64,000 nt of DNA, taken from UBA5543 sp964464965. GTDB taxonomy: Bacteria; Bacteroidota; Bacteroidia; Chitinophagales; Chitinophagaceae. A model generated the notes under the pieces. That model had not been told where the DNA came from and made no database searches. It saw nothing but the letters and a program-made list of their open reading frames with translations. Positions 34,862 to 42,233 of the stretch are shown here, one piece after another (position 1 is the first letter of the stretch; each line of letters begins with the position of its first letter). The translations under genes were made by a program, and so were the position numbers. The stretch lies in NCBI GenBank assembly GCA_964464965.1, contig CAYXHM010000005.1:1-64000 (forward strand). The letters run 5' to 3'.

Positions 34862-35428
34862 CTACACCCTTAACGAGCCGCGGAACCCGCGAGCGCCATA
34901 ATAAGATTCCGCCCCATTGTGATACAGAAATACGGTATTGTAACGTCTGTCGCAAAACAAAGCCCCTTTCAGTTTCCTGATGGCCGGTGGTGTAGCCACC
35001 CAACTGGATGTTTTCAGGTCAAACTCTCCAAGTTCCTGCAGTGCCCTGTACTCTTCTTCCGTCAGGATTTCAATACCCATATCGGTAGCCATATTTATAG
35101 CGCTATCGTCTGGCTTATGCTCTTTTCTTGATTCCAGTGCCTCGTGGTCGTAACATATGCTCCTGCGGCCTTTAGGGCTTTCTGCAGCGCAGTCATAAAA
35201 AATATATTCCCCGGTCTTTTTATCATGGCCTACCACATCGGGCTCGCCGCCTGTTTTCTCCATCGCGTTCAGCGACCATATTTTTGCAGGGCTTTTTTCC
35301 AGCTTAGCCTGCACATCTTCCCATTTTATGCCTTTGTGGCGTTTCATGTTTTTTTCAAAGCGCGCCTGCAATGTTTTGAGCAACTCAGTGCTTTCTTTTT
35401 CCGATAATTTGTTTTTACCGTTTGCCAT
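34862..35428 (-). CDS. DUF4256-family protein
   Basis: A 188-residue soluble protein. Text such as 'LKTLQARFEKNMKRHKGIKW', 'IWSLNAMEKTGGEPDVVGHD', 'EYIFYDCAAESPKGRRSICY' and 'GALFCDRRYNTVFLYHNGAE' matches DUF4256 as I recall it. No catalytic motif is known to me. It is a single gene on the minus strand, separate from the ars genes by ~115 nt. Confidence 0.75.
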   Translation of the reverse strand: MANGKNKLSEKESTELLKTLQARFEKNMKRHKGIKWEDVQAKLEKSPAKIWSLNAMEKTGGEPDVVGHDKKTGEYIFYDCAAESPKGRRSICYDHEALESRKEHKPDDSAINMATDMGIEILTEEEYRALQELGEFDLKTSSWVATPPAIRKLKGALFCDRRYNTVFLYHNGAESYYGARGFRGSLRV

Positions 35429-35652
35429 TCCTTGTGTTTTATAGTCATCACAAATTACGTGTTTAGCTATAGATTTAATTTCAGGGCCGGTGTAAAAATA
35501 GTAGTGGCTTATGCATCCTGTACAAAAAATGATTACATGTTACCAGGTCTGTATACTATTAGCCGGTGTAAGTTATTTATTAATAAATAGTAAAGTATAG
35601 GTATTATTTATATTAAGTGTGATAAATCTATAAGCTGTGTGTACAATAATTT

Positions 35653-35660
35653 TATCTTTG
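35653..35660 (+). promoter_or_regulatory. -7 promoter element with long leader
   Basis: TATCTTTG is a perfect -7 element; a clear -33 TTTG is absent. Transcription would begin near 35667, giving a leader of about 155 nt before the small gene at 35821. The 35429-35652 stretch shows no gene. Confidence 0.45.
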
Positions 35661-35820
35661 CACGTCGAAAGCATACATTTTTCAGACCGGCAAATTTGCG
35701 ATTGAATCACACGGTCAATATAACCTGTAGGAGAGACATACTTTATTATATACTGGATTGTAAGAGAGAGACTACCGTTATTGAACGAAAGCAAAATATA
35801 TAGAGTAATAATATTTTGCT

Positions 35821-35943
35821 ATGTCCAGGAAAAAGAGGAAAAGAAAACGTAATGTAAATTTTAATATTATTGTTATAGCCATTTTTTTTATTGCATCATT
35901 TATTGCGGTTGTTATGCGGCTACTGCACTATTTTTTGCAATAA
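35821..35943 (+). CDS. 40-residue single-TM protein
   Basis: A short frame: ATG at 35821, TAA at 35941-35943. The N-terminus is a basic cluster (MSRKKRKRKRNVNF) followed by one membrane segment (IIVIAIFFIASFIAVVMRLL). The positive-inside layout and the promoter upstream support a real small membrane protein. The function is unknown. It converges on the DHp-only membrane gene. Confidence 0.45.
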   Translation: MSRKKRKRKRNVNFNIIVIAIFFIASFIAVVMRLLHYFLQ

Positions 35944-35983
35944 AGAAGTAGAAAATGGTTGCAGCTAAAAAGATAAACGGGGG

Positions 35984-36811
35984 TTATTTAGCCAACTCGT
36001 TTATCTTTTTAATTACTTCATCCAGCTCTTTTACAGAGTATTTGATGCCTTCCAGCACTTCCAGGTTGGCGGGGTTAGACAGGTTGTTGCAGTCAATCAG
36101 CTCAGACAGTCCCCATATAGTTGCAACTTTGCTCCTTACTTCGTGAGACTGTACTGAAGATATCTGGTTCAGCTTTGTGTGTTGCCGTGCAATCAACTTT
36201 GCTTTTTGCAATATCAGCTGGTTACGGCTTTGGGATAATTTTTTTTCCTGTTCGTATTTTTTTTGTAGCTGCATAGTTATCAGGTACAAGAAAAACAGGC
36301 TGACAATATAAGTAAATACCATATCCACAAAAATGCTGTTTTGTGTAGTGTAGTTACTTTTAATTGCGTTGGGGTAGTAATGCCCGATATAAATTAGCGT
36401 GAAGCCAATGCATATGTGCAGTACGGTCCATACAACATGCAGCTTTGAAGGTGAAATAGCAATGAGCAAATAAAATGTGACAAAAAACAGGAACATTGTC
36501 GGGCCGTGTATACCTGCACTATAAAAAAAAGTAGTAATGAGTATTACATAACTGCATATAGCATATATGATAAAGCAAGCCTTATATGCTTTGCGGTATC
36601 TTGATATATTATACAGCATACCGAAAGTTATAATCAGGATGATGTTTATGATCATCGGCTCAATCAGCCCGCTCAATATGTCTACTATTGTGCCGGTTGC
36701 TATAAAAACCAGGGAGATGATTAGCGCGGCATTTACAATACGGTTATTATTGTTTAGTTCACTGCCGCCTATAAGTTGTTTCCAGATACCAGAGGTGATT
36801 TCTTCAGGCAT
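35984..36811 (-). CDS. Membrane protein with terminal DHp-like helix, no kinase domain
   Basis: A 275-residue protein. Six or so membrane helices (residues ~25-195) are followed by a coiled segment (QKKYEQEKKLSQSRNQLILQ). It ends with 'QISSVQSHEVRSKVATIWGL', where His sits as in a histidine-kinase H-box, and stops ~45 residues later without N or G boxes. It resembles a sensor kinase cut after the DHp domain, as also seen at 26628-28898. It has its own good promoter. Confidence 0.65.
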   Translation of the reverse strand: MPEEITSGIWKQLIGGSELNNNNRIVNAALIISLVFIATGTIVDILSGLIEPMIINIILIITFGMLYNISRYRKAYKACFIIYAICSYVILITTFFYSAGIHGPTMFLFFVTFYLLIAISPSKLHVVWTVLHICIGFTLIYIGHYYPNAIKSNYTTQNSIFVDMVFTYIVSLFFLYLITMQLQKKYEQEKKLSQSRNQLILQKAKLIARQHTKLNQISSVQSHEVRSKVATIWGLSELIDCNNLSNPANLEVLEGIKYSVKELDEVIKKINELAK

Positions 36812-36917
36812 TATTATGTATGCGTTTTACAAGTATTAACATCAAAATATTAATCTCTTTTGTGCAAAACACAAAAAGACACTTCCTGTGCCTTCCTTCA
36901 TCCCTTTCCTTAAGTGA

Positions 36918-36948
36918 CAAATGTAAATAGATTAATCGTCTAATCAAA
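36918..36948 (-). promoter_or_regulatory. Promoter of the DHp-only membrane gene
   Basis: On the minus strand TTTG (36945-36948) is followed after 19 bp by TACATTTG (36918-36925), a full match to the Bacteroidota consensus. The leader to the ATG at 36811 is about 100 nt. Confidence 0.6.
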
Positions 36949-37014
36949 TTTGTTTTTCGCACGCATAACTACTTGTGCAATATTGCAGCAATATTCTTTT
37001 TTTGCTGCTGCTTG

Positions 37015-37593
37015 TTAATCATCCAATCCCTTACCATCCAGTATTTTCGGTATTAGTTTCTCTACCCTTGTTTCCCGTGTTTTGGCTTGTTTAGCCTGTG
37101 AGAAATGATAGAGGTAAGCGCGCTGCCTTCCCGGTGTCAAGGCTTTAAAAGCTTTCGCCAGGTTCTTGTCTTTATCCAGCCTTATCTGGAACTCTTCCGG
37201 CACATCATATTCCCCCGTTTTTTTAAGTGCTACTTTCAGTCCTGCCTTTTCCACTTTAATGGCTTCTTTGATATACTCTTTCAGCGTTGTTTCCAGCTTG
37301 GTTATTTCACCTACATCAGTAAACCGTACCTGCCTTGCCGACTGTACATTTTCAGTCTGCTGTATCAATATACCGTCCGGGTCGGGCAGCAATGCACCTT
37401 TAAAAAACAGGTAGGCACAATAGTCCTTAAACCCATGTATCAGTACTATGTTCGCATCACCAAGCGTGTAGCAGGGGCAGCCCCATTTCAACGTTTCTGT
37501 AAGCCCGCAACTGAGCGCTATCTTTCTCAGTAGCCCATACTCCTGCTGCCACTTCGATTCTTTGTTAAAATAGAAATCAACTTTAGGATTCAT
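37015..37593 (-). CDS. YdeI/OmdA-type protein with DUF1801-like domain
   Basis: A 192-residue protein. The N-terminal ~110 residues match the DUF1801/YdhG-like fold ('ETLKWGCPCYTLGDANIVLI', 'GFKDYCAYLFFKGALLPDP'). The C-terminal part carries the OmdA motif ('PEEFQIRLDKDKNLAKAFKA', 'LTPGRQRAYLYHFSQAKQAK'). It is the last gene of a four-gene operon behind the ArsR-type regulator at 38471. The exact function is unclear. Confidence 0.82.
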   Translation of the reverse strand: MNPKVDFYFNKESKWQQEYGLLRKIALSCGLTETLKWGCPCYTLGDANIVLIHGFKDYCAYLFFKGALLPDPDGILIQQTENVQSARQVRFTDVGEITKLETTLKEYIKEAIKVEKAGLKVALKKTGEYDVPEEFQIRLDKDKNLAKAFKALTPGRQRAYLYHFSQAKQAKTRETRVEKLIPKILDGKGLDD

Positions 37594-37602
37594 CCTGTTT
37601 AT

Positions 37603-37989
37603 TTAAGCGGTAACTGCAATTATCTTCCTGCTTGCAGGCCTGCAGTACCAGGACAAAATAATGAAAATAGTCTGCATAAATGGCCCTATCAGTTCGGCTA
37701 TACTATCGTGGCCGCTGGCCAAGTGAGAAATAAATGCTCCCGTCATAACAAAAAACAAACCCGCATATGCCCACTCTTTTACCAGTTTAAAACCCGGCAT
37801 TAAAATGGCAATCACTGCCAGCACTTTCCACACGCCAATAATGCGCAGGAAGTATAACGGGTACCCTAAAGGCACAACCAGGTCAACCATTTCTTTCGCC
37901 TGGAATATCTGTGCCAGGCCGCTACCCAGCATACCAAAAGACAATAACGTTGTCGCAATCCAGTAGGTGATTAATTTCCCTTTGTTCAT
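37603..37989 (-). CDS. DoxX-like membrane protein
   Basis: A 128-residue four-helix membrane protein. 'GSGLAQIFQAKEMVDLVVPL', 'GYPLYFLRIIGVWKVLAVIA' and 'KEWAYAGLFFVMTGAFISHL' follow the DoxX-like_2 pattern. It has short spacing on both sides (6 and 9 nt), so it belongs to the ArsR-SRPBCC operon. The function of this subgroup is not established. Confidence 0.82.
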   Translation of the reverse strand: MNKGKLITYWIATTLLSFGMLGSGLAQIFQAKEMVDLVVPLGYPLYFLRIIGVWKVLAVIAILMPGFKLVKEWAYAGLFFVMTGAFISHLASGHDSIAELIGPFMQTIFIILSWYCRPASRKIIAVTA

Positions 37990-37995
37990 AGCCTG

Positions 37996-38463
37996 TTATT
38001 TTAATTTGTTTACAATTTCCTGTAGTGCATTGTGCGCCATGTTTATGCCATAGGCAAACGGCAGTTTCAATACCTGGTCCCTCACTTCGACGGACCTGTA
38101 TACAATCTGCATGGTGAGCTTGCTGGTCTCTTCAGTAATCGCGTCAAATTCCAGGAACTCCAGTTGCGCTCCATAAGACGCATTGCCCATTTCAAATGTG
38201 CGCACTATCCTCTTGCCGGGTGTAAATTCATGTATAGTGCCATCGGCACAGAATAGCACATTGCCCTGCGCGTCTTTTGTTTCAAACTGCCAGCCGCCAT
38301 GCTTTTTGTTTTCCAGTTTCAGCACTTTAGTGCCCATCCATTGTTCCACAAGTTCAGGCTCAGCATAGGCTTTAAAAAGCAACTCAAGTGGTAGGTCAAA
38401 CTCTCGGGTAATGAATATTTCCTGTTTGCCCTCTTCGGTGTGAATCCTCGTTTTACGTTCCAT
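37996..38463 (-). CDS. SRPBCC (AHSA1-like) protein
   Basis: A 155-residue START/Bet-v1-fold protein. Family text is 'ITREFDLPLELLFKAYAEPE', 'LVEQWMGTKVLKLENKKHGG' and the C-terminal long helix 'LPFAYGINMAHNALQEIVNK'. Such proteins occur next to ArsR-type regulators in many bacteria and bind a hydrophobic ligand in a cavity. It is the second gene of its operon. Confidence 0.87.
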   Translation of the reverse strand: MERKTRIHTEEGKQEIFITREFDLPLELLFKAYAEPELVEQWMGTKVLKLENKKHGGWQFETKDAQGNVLFCADGTIHEFTPGKRIVRTFEMGNASYGAQLEFLEFDAITEETSKLTMQIVYRSVEVRDQVLKLPFAYGINMAHNALQEIVNKLK

Positions 38464-38470
38464 CAGTATC

Positions 38471-38794
38471 TTATTTTTTTGGTTTGTAGTTTTTCATCAC
38501 AGCTTCCAGTTTATTAAACCTGTCGTCCCACATCTGGCGAAAGGGCTCTATGAAATCAGCTACCTCCTTCATTTTGTTAGCGTTCAGGTGATAATGTACT
38601 TCCCTGCCGTTCTGCTCCTGTTTCAGCAGTTCGCATTCGGTAAGTATCTGTAAATGTTTTGAAACTGTAGGGCGGGCGGTATCAAAGTTTGCCGCTATGG
38701 CACCCGCCGTCATAGACTGGGTAGCAACCAGCAGCAGTATAGCCCTCCTGGTAGGGTCTGCTATGGCCTGGAACACGTCTCTTCTCAAATTCAT
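38471..38794 (-). CDS. ArsR-family regulator of the SRPBCC operon
   Basis: A 107-residue winged-helix protein. 'VFQAIADPTRRAILLLVATQ' and 'DTARPTVSKHLQILTECELL' form the helix-turn-helix, and 'EQNGREVHYHLNANKMKEVA' the wing. It lacks the Cys metal-sensing pair, so it is of the ligand-type SdpR/YczG group. It heads a four-gene operon and likely represses its own promoter through the two palindromes just upstream. Confidence 0.88.
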   Translation of the reverse strand: MNLRRDVFQAIADPTRRAILLLVATQSMTAGAIAANFDTARPTVSKHLQILTECELLKQEQNGREVHYHLNANKMKEVADFIEPFRQMWDDRFNKLEAVMKNYKPKK

Positions 38795-38844
38795 TGCGTA
38801 GCTATTTGGCTACAAATATATGCGTAGTTATTTAGCTACGCAAA
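38795..38844 (-). promoter_or_regulatory. Promoter with two palindromic ArsR-type operators
   Basis: On the minus strand TTTG (38841-38844), a 20-bp spacer and TATATTTG (38813-38820) form a perfect promoter. Operator 2 (38821-38842) has arms TGCGTAG and CTACGCA and fills the spacer. Operator 1 (38795-38814) has arms GTAGC and GCTAC and lies between the -7 element and the ATG. Occupancy of either would block RNA polymerase. Confidence 0.7.
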
Positions 38845-38945
38845 TTTTTCAATAAAAAATAATTTAAGTGTGGATAAAGACAAATTGAATTAGCAGTTAT
38901 CAGGATGTCTTACCGGTTAATTTCTATGGCTGTGAAGAAATGACC

Positions 38946-39644
38946 CTATTTTAGGGGTTTGTAATTTTCATACCTCATAAAAATATCTTCCTTATTGAGG
39001 ATGTCTTTTTTTATAACTCTTTGATGCCCATTTTTATCAACCTCATATACTGTTCTGTTGTTATCATTATGAACACTTGCAAACTCTTTCAGACTATCTC
39101 CTTCAATCTTTAGAAAGATTGTTGAAGATCCTCCATGCACCAAAAATGCATCTATACAATCAAGTTCTTTGTTGTATTGCATATTAGGATAATTCTCTGA
39201 ATTGCGGATAGAAACCAGCTCTTTGTTGCGGTCACTGTAAATAAAAAGTCTTCTTATTTCATTGGCTCCCCTGGCAGCTGTGCCAGATATAAAAGTTAAA
39301 TCTTTTAGTCCGTCATTGTTGAAATCGGCGATGTCCGGGTTTAGGTTCATCAGGGCATTACATTCGTATATGTATGTATTTTGAACATACCAGCTTTCCG
39401 GTCCATTTGTGTAAAACTTAATAATTACATAATTGTTATCAAGTACTCTATGCTTAATAATCTCAACTTTGTTTTTTCCTGTATCACCTATATTCAGGCT
39501 GTCTGTAAAAGTTTCAATAATTTCAGTAAGTGCATTTTGAGGAATACTTGTTGAATCAATATTAGAGACGGGCGTATGGGAAGCTTCCTGTCTATTTGTG
39601 CAGGACAGTAACAGCAATAAGATAATAATTGAATAGGGTTTCAT
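38946..39644 (-). CDS. Lipoprotein with FG-GAP-like segment
   Basis: A 232-residue lipoprotein (MKPYSIIILLLLLSCTNRQE, Cys-15), starting at 39644. The phrase 'DIADFNNDGLKDLTFISGTA' is a calcium-loop-like FG-GAP/VCBS motif, and similar text occurs in the XAC2610-type family. The remaining part is beta-rich. It is probably an outer-membrane or surface lipoprotein with unknown role. It stands alone. Confidence 0.65.
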   Translation of the reverse strand: MKPYSIIILLLLLSCTNRQEASHTPVSNIDSTSIPQNALTEIIETFTDSLNIGDTGKNKVEIIKHRVLDNNYVIIKFYTNGPESWYVQNTYIYECNALMNLNPDIADFNNDGLKDLTFISGTAARGANEIRRLFIYSDRNKELVSIRNSENYPNMQYNKELDCIDAFLVHGGSSTIFLKIEGDSLKEFASVHNDNNRTVYEVDKNGHQRVIKKDILNKEDIFMRYENYKPLK

Positions 39645-39703
39645 GATATAATTTATAGTGTCTAACAAAATGTATTGCTATGAGATGTACCATGTGTTTT
39701 ACA

Positions 39704-41032
39704 TTACCGCTTCTTTGGCCTTGATTTCGGCTTGCCGTATTTCTTTTTCATTTTATCAGCATGGCGCACCTTTACATTCACCTTGCTGTTCTTAGCCGAT
39801 TTTTCGTGGAATGCAGCGCCACTCTCTTCGCGTTTCAGTGGTTTTAAAATATCTGTTTTCATGATGTACCTCGGCTTTTCATCCTCGGTCAGCACATCAG
39901 AAATTTCAAGGTCTGCAGGTAGTTTTGCTACAGGCACTTTATACTTCATCAGTTCCTCTATGGCCTGCAGGTTTTTTTCTTCTTTTTCGGTAAAGAAGGC
40001 AATAGCCACGCCTTGTTTGTCGGCGCGGCCGGTACGGCCTATGCGGTGTATATAGTTCTCCGGTACGTCCGGTATGTCGAAGTTGATAACATGGGTCACT
40101 TCTGCAATATCCAGCCCGCGCGCTACTATATCGGTTGCTATGATAAACCTGTAGTTACCCGCATGAAACTGGTTGACGGTATTGAAACGGTGGTTCTGTT
40201 CTTTGTTGGAGTGTATCACACCCATTTTATCAGCGTGCTGTTCCTGCAGTTCTTCATACAGGTGGTCGGCCAGCCTTTTGCTGGCTACAAACACCAGCAC
40301 TTTGGTCATATCTGCATTGTTATCCAGCAGGTACTTCAGCAGGTTCACCTTAGTGTAAAAGTTTGGTACTTTATATCCCTGCTGGTTGATGTTTTCCAGC
40401 GGTGTGCCGGTGGGGGCTGCTTCTATCCTTTCCGGCTCGTTAAAGTAGGTGTCCATCAGTGCCTCCACCTCAGGCGTTATCGTTGCGGAAAAAAGCAGGT
40501 TCTGCCTTTTGGGTGGCAATAGTGTCAGCAGGTTGTTGAGTTGTGTCCTGAAACCCAGGTTCAGCATTTCATCCACTTCGTCTATCACCAGTTTTTTTAT
40601 GCTTTTCATTTTTAGTGAACCATCGTACACAAGGTCCAGCAGCCTGCCCGGTGTGGCCACTACTATGTCCACGCCTGCCTCTACCATTGCCCGTTGTGGC
40701 CTGATGTTGGCGCCGCCATACACAGCAGCTATCTCCAGCGTCAGGTAAGCACCCAGCTTCTTCACCTGCTCTGCCACCTGCACCACCAGTTCCCGTGTAG
40801 GTACTATTATGAGTAGTTGCGGTGTGCGTTCTTTTGAATATTTGATAGTCCGGAGGCAGGGCAACAGGTAGGCAAAGGTTTTACCCGTACCTGTCTGCGC
40901 AATACCACACACATCCCTGCCGGACATAATAACGGGGAATGCCTTACGCTGAATGGTAGTAGGCGTGGTATGCCCCATGTCGGCCAATGCGTCCAGCAGC
41001 GGCCGGCTCAGGTTCAGATCTTCAAATGTCAT
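39704..41032 (-). CDS. DEAD-box RNA helicase (RhlE-like)
   Basis: A 442-residue helicase; the Met at 41041 is an alternative start. Motifs are all present: Q-motif (TTPTTIQRKAFP), AQTGTGKT, PTRELVVQ, TPGRLLD, DEVDEML (Val in place of Ala of DEAD), SAT, FVASKRLADHL, RGLDI and HRIGRTGR. The C-terminal tail is basic (KMKKKYGKPKSRPKKR), as in RNA-binding RhlE proteins that act in ribosome assembly or cold response. The change DEAD to DEVD is seen in some members and keeps the essential Asp pair. Confidence 0.92.
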   Translation of the reverse strand: MTFEDLNLSRPLLDALADMGHTTPTTIQRKAFPVIMSGRDVCGIAQTGTGKTFAYLLPCLRTIKYSKERTPQLLIIVPTRELVVQVAEQVKKLGAYLTLEIAAVYGGANIRPQRAMVEAGVDIVVATPGRLLDLVYDGSLKMKSIKKLVIDEVDEMLNLGFRTQLNNLLTLLPPKRQNLLFSATITPEVEALMDTYFNEPERIEAAPTGTPLENINQQGYKVPNFYTKVNLLKYLLDNNADMTKVLVFVASKRLADHLYEELQEQHADKMGVIHSNKEQNHRFNTVNQFHAGNYRFIIATDIVARGLDIAEVTHVINFDIPDVPENYIHRIGRTGRADKQGVAIAFFTEKEEKNLQAIEELMKYKVPVAKLPADLEISDVLTEDEKPRYIMKTDILKPLKREESGAAFHEKSAKNSKVNVKVRHADKMKKKYGKPKSRPKKR

Positions 41033-41083
41033 GTTATGCATGTATTGCCTGTAAAGCTAAGTTTTATATGCCAAGTGGGCCTT

Positions 41084-41593
41084 TTAAAGGTATTTATCCA
41101 GTTTTTCCAGGTCAGCGTCATCGCCCCGGTATATAATCCTGCCTTTGTTGTCTATCAATACATACTGGAAGAATTCGTGTTGTTCACCTGTCAGTTGGTG
41201 CAGGTCTTTCATAAACTCAATATGTGTTTCCATGACATTGTTTTTGGCATACATGGTATCCAGCACGTAAAATGGTGTTTCATAATTGTAAGTTTTAGCA
41301 TACTGTGCTACTATATCAATATTGTCCCGGCTTTTCAATACGGAAACCATTACCAGTTTTATTTTGTCTTTGTTCGCTTTATAGTATGCTACACGCTCGC
41401 GGAACAGGCGGTCTGCCTGTTTGCATTTTGGTATGTACATGGTCAGTAGCAAATATGACTTGCCGGATGTTTTGGCTATGTCTATCACCTTCTGCCCGTC
41501 TAAATAGACAACGGGCAGCTTTTCATCTTGCGCTATGGCGGGTGCTGCAAGGTATAAGTTGAAGCATAAGCACAGGGCAATGTATCGCAGCAT
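41084..41593 (-). CDS. Secreted thioredoxin-fold protein without CxxC
   Basis: A 169-residue protein with signal peptide (MLRYIALCLCFNLYLAAPAI, cleaved near AIAQ). 'SGKSYLLLTMYIPKCKQADR' occupies the active-site position of thioredoxin-like proteins but has a single Cys (IPKC) in place of CxxC. 'QYVLIDNKGRIIYRGDDADL' is the typical C-terminal strand of TlpA/ResA relatives. Thiol-disulfide exchange by the normal mechanism is therefore unlikely. Confidence 0.65.
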   Translation of the reverse strand: MLRYIALCLCFNLYLAAPAIAQDEKLPVVYLDGQKVIDIAKTSGKSYLLLTMYIPKCKQADRLFRERVAYYKANKDKIKLVMVSVLKSRDNIDIVAQYAKTYNYETPFYVLDTMYAKNNVMETHIEFMKDLHQLTGEQHEFFQYVLIDNKGRIIYRGDDADLEKLDKYL

Positions 41594-41635
41594 AGTCATT
41601 ATCTGTATCATTATTTGGCTATCTAATATACAAAT

Positions 41636-41677
41636 AAAGCATGGGCGTCACAGGAGCCCATGCTTTTGTTTTTTTAT
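41636..41677. terminator. Bidirectional terminator
   Basis: AAAGCATGGGC and GCCCATGCTTT form an 11-bp stem with a 9-nt loop. The plus side has TTTTGTTTTTTT, and the minus side TTTATTTG. The minus-strand VOC gene ends just beside it at 41690. Confidence 0.7.
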
Positions 41678-41689
41678 ACTAATCCGGTA

Positions 41690-42133
41690 TTACTGTTTGT
41701 TTTGCTCATTATAGCTCATCATCCAGTTGATGCCGAACTTGTCTGTAAGCATACCAAAATAATCGCCCCAGAAAGTGCTGGCCATTGGCATAGTTATATT
41801 GCCACCCTGCGCCAGGCCGTTAAAGATACGGTCGGCTTCTTCTTTGCTGGCAGCGTTCACAGATATGGAGAAGTTATTACCTTCCTTAAAAGTTGGCGCC
41901 CAGTTACCACCCACATCGCTACCCATCAGCATGGTTTCGTTGCTTATGGGTAGTGATATGTGCATGATTTTATCACCGTCTGTGCCGGGTGTCTTTACCC
42001 CGCCTTCTTCTGATGGAGGCATGTCTTTGTAACGCCCTATGTATGGAAATTCGCCACCAAATACTGATTTGTAGAAGTTAAATGCTTCTTCGCAGTTGCC
42101 ATTAAAATTGAGATATATGTTAACTGTTGCCAT
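41690..42133 (-). CDS. VOC-family (PhnB-like) protein
   Basis: A 147-residue glyoxalase/bleomycin-resistance-fold protein of the PhnB/YjdN type: 'IYLNFNGNCEEAFNFYKSVF', 'MHISLPISNETMLMGSDVGG', 'MPMASTFWGDYFGMLTDKFG' and 'INWMMSYNEQ'. The conserved Trp/Gly/Asp text is complete. These proteins are not known to be enzymes in all cases. Single gene. Confidence 0.87.
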   Translation of the reverse strand: MATVNIYLNFNGNCEEAFNFYKSVFGGEFPYIGRYKDMPPSEEGGVKTPGTDGDKIMHISLPISNETMLMGSDVGGNWAPTFKEGNNFSISVNAASKEEADRIFNGLAQGGNITMPMASTFWGDYFGMLTDKFGINWMMSYNEQNKQ

Positions 42134-42233
42134 AATTTTTCAAGGTTTTGTTTTGTAAAAATACCTTGAAATTCGATATACAAGGGGGTGATTTTTTAAC
42201 AGTTCCCACGCGTACCCCCGTTTGCCTATAGGC

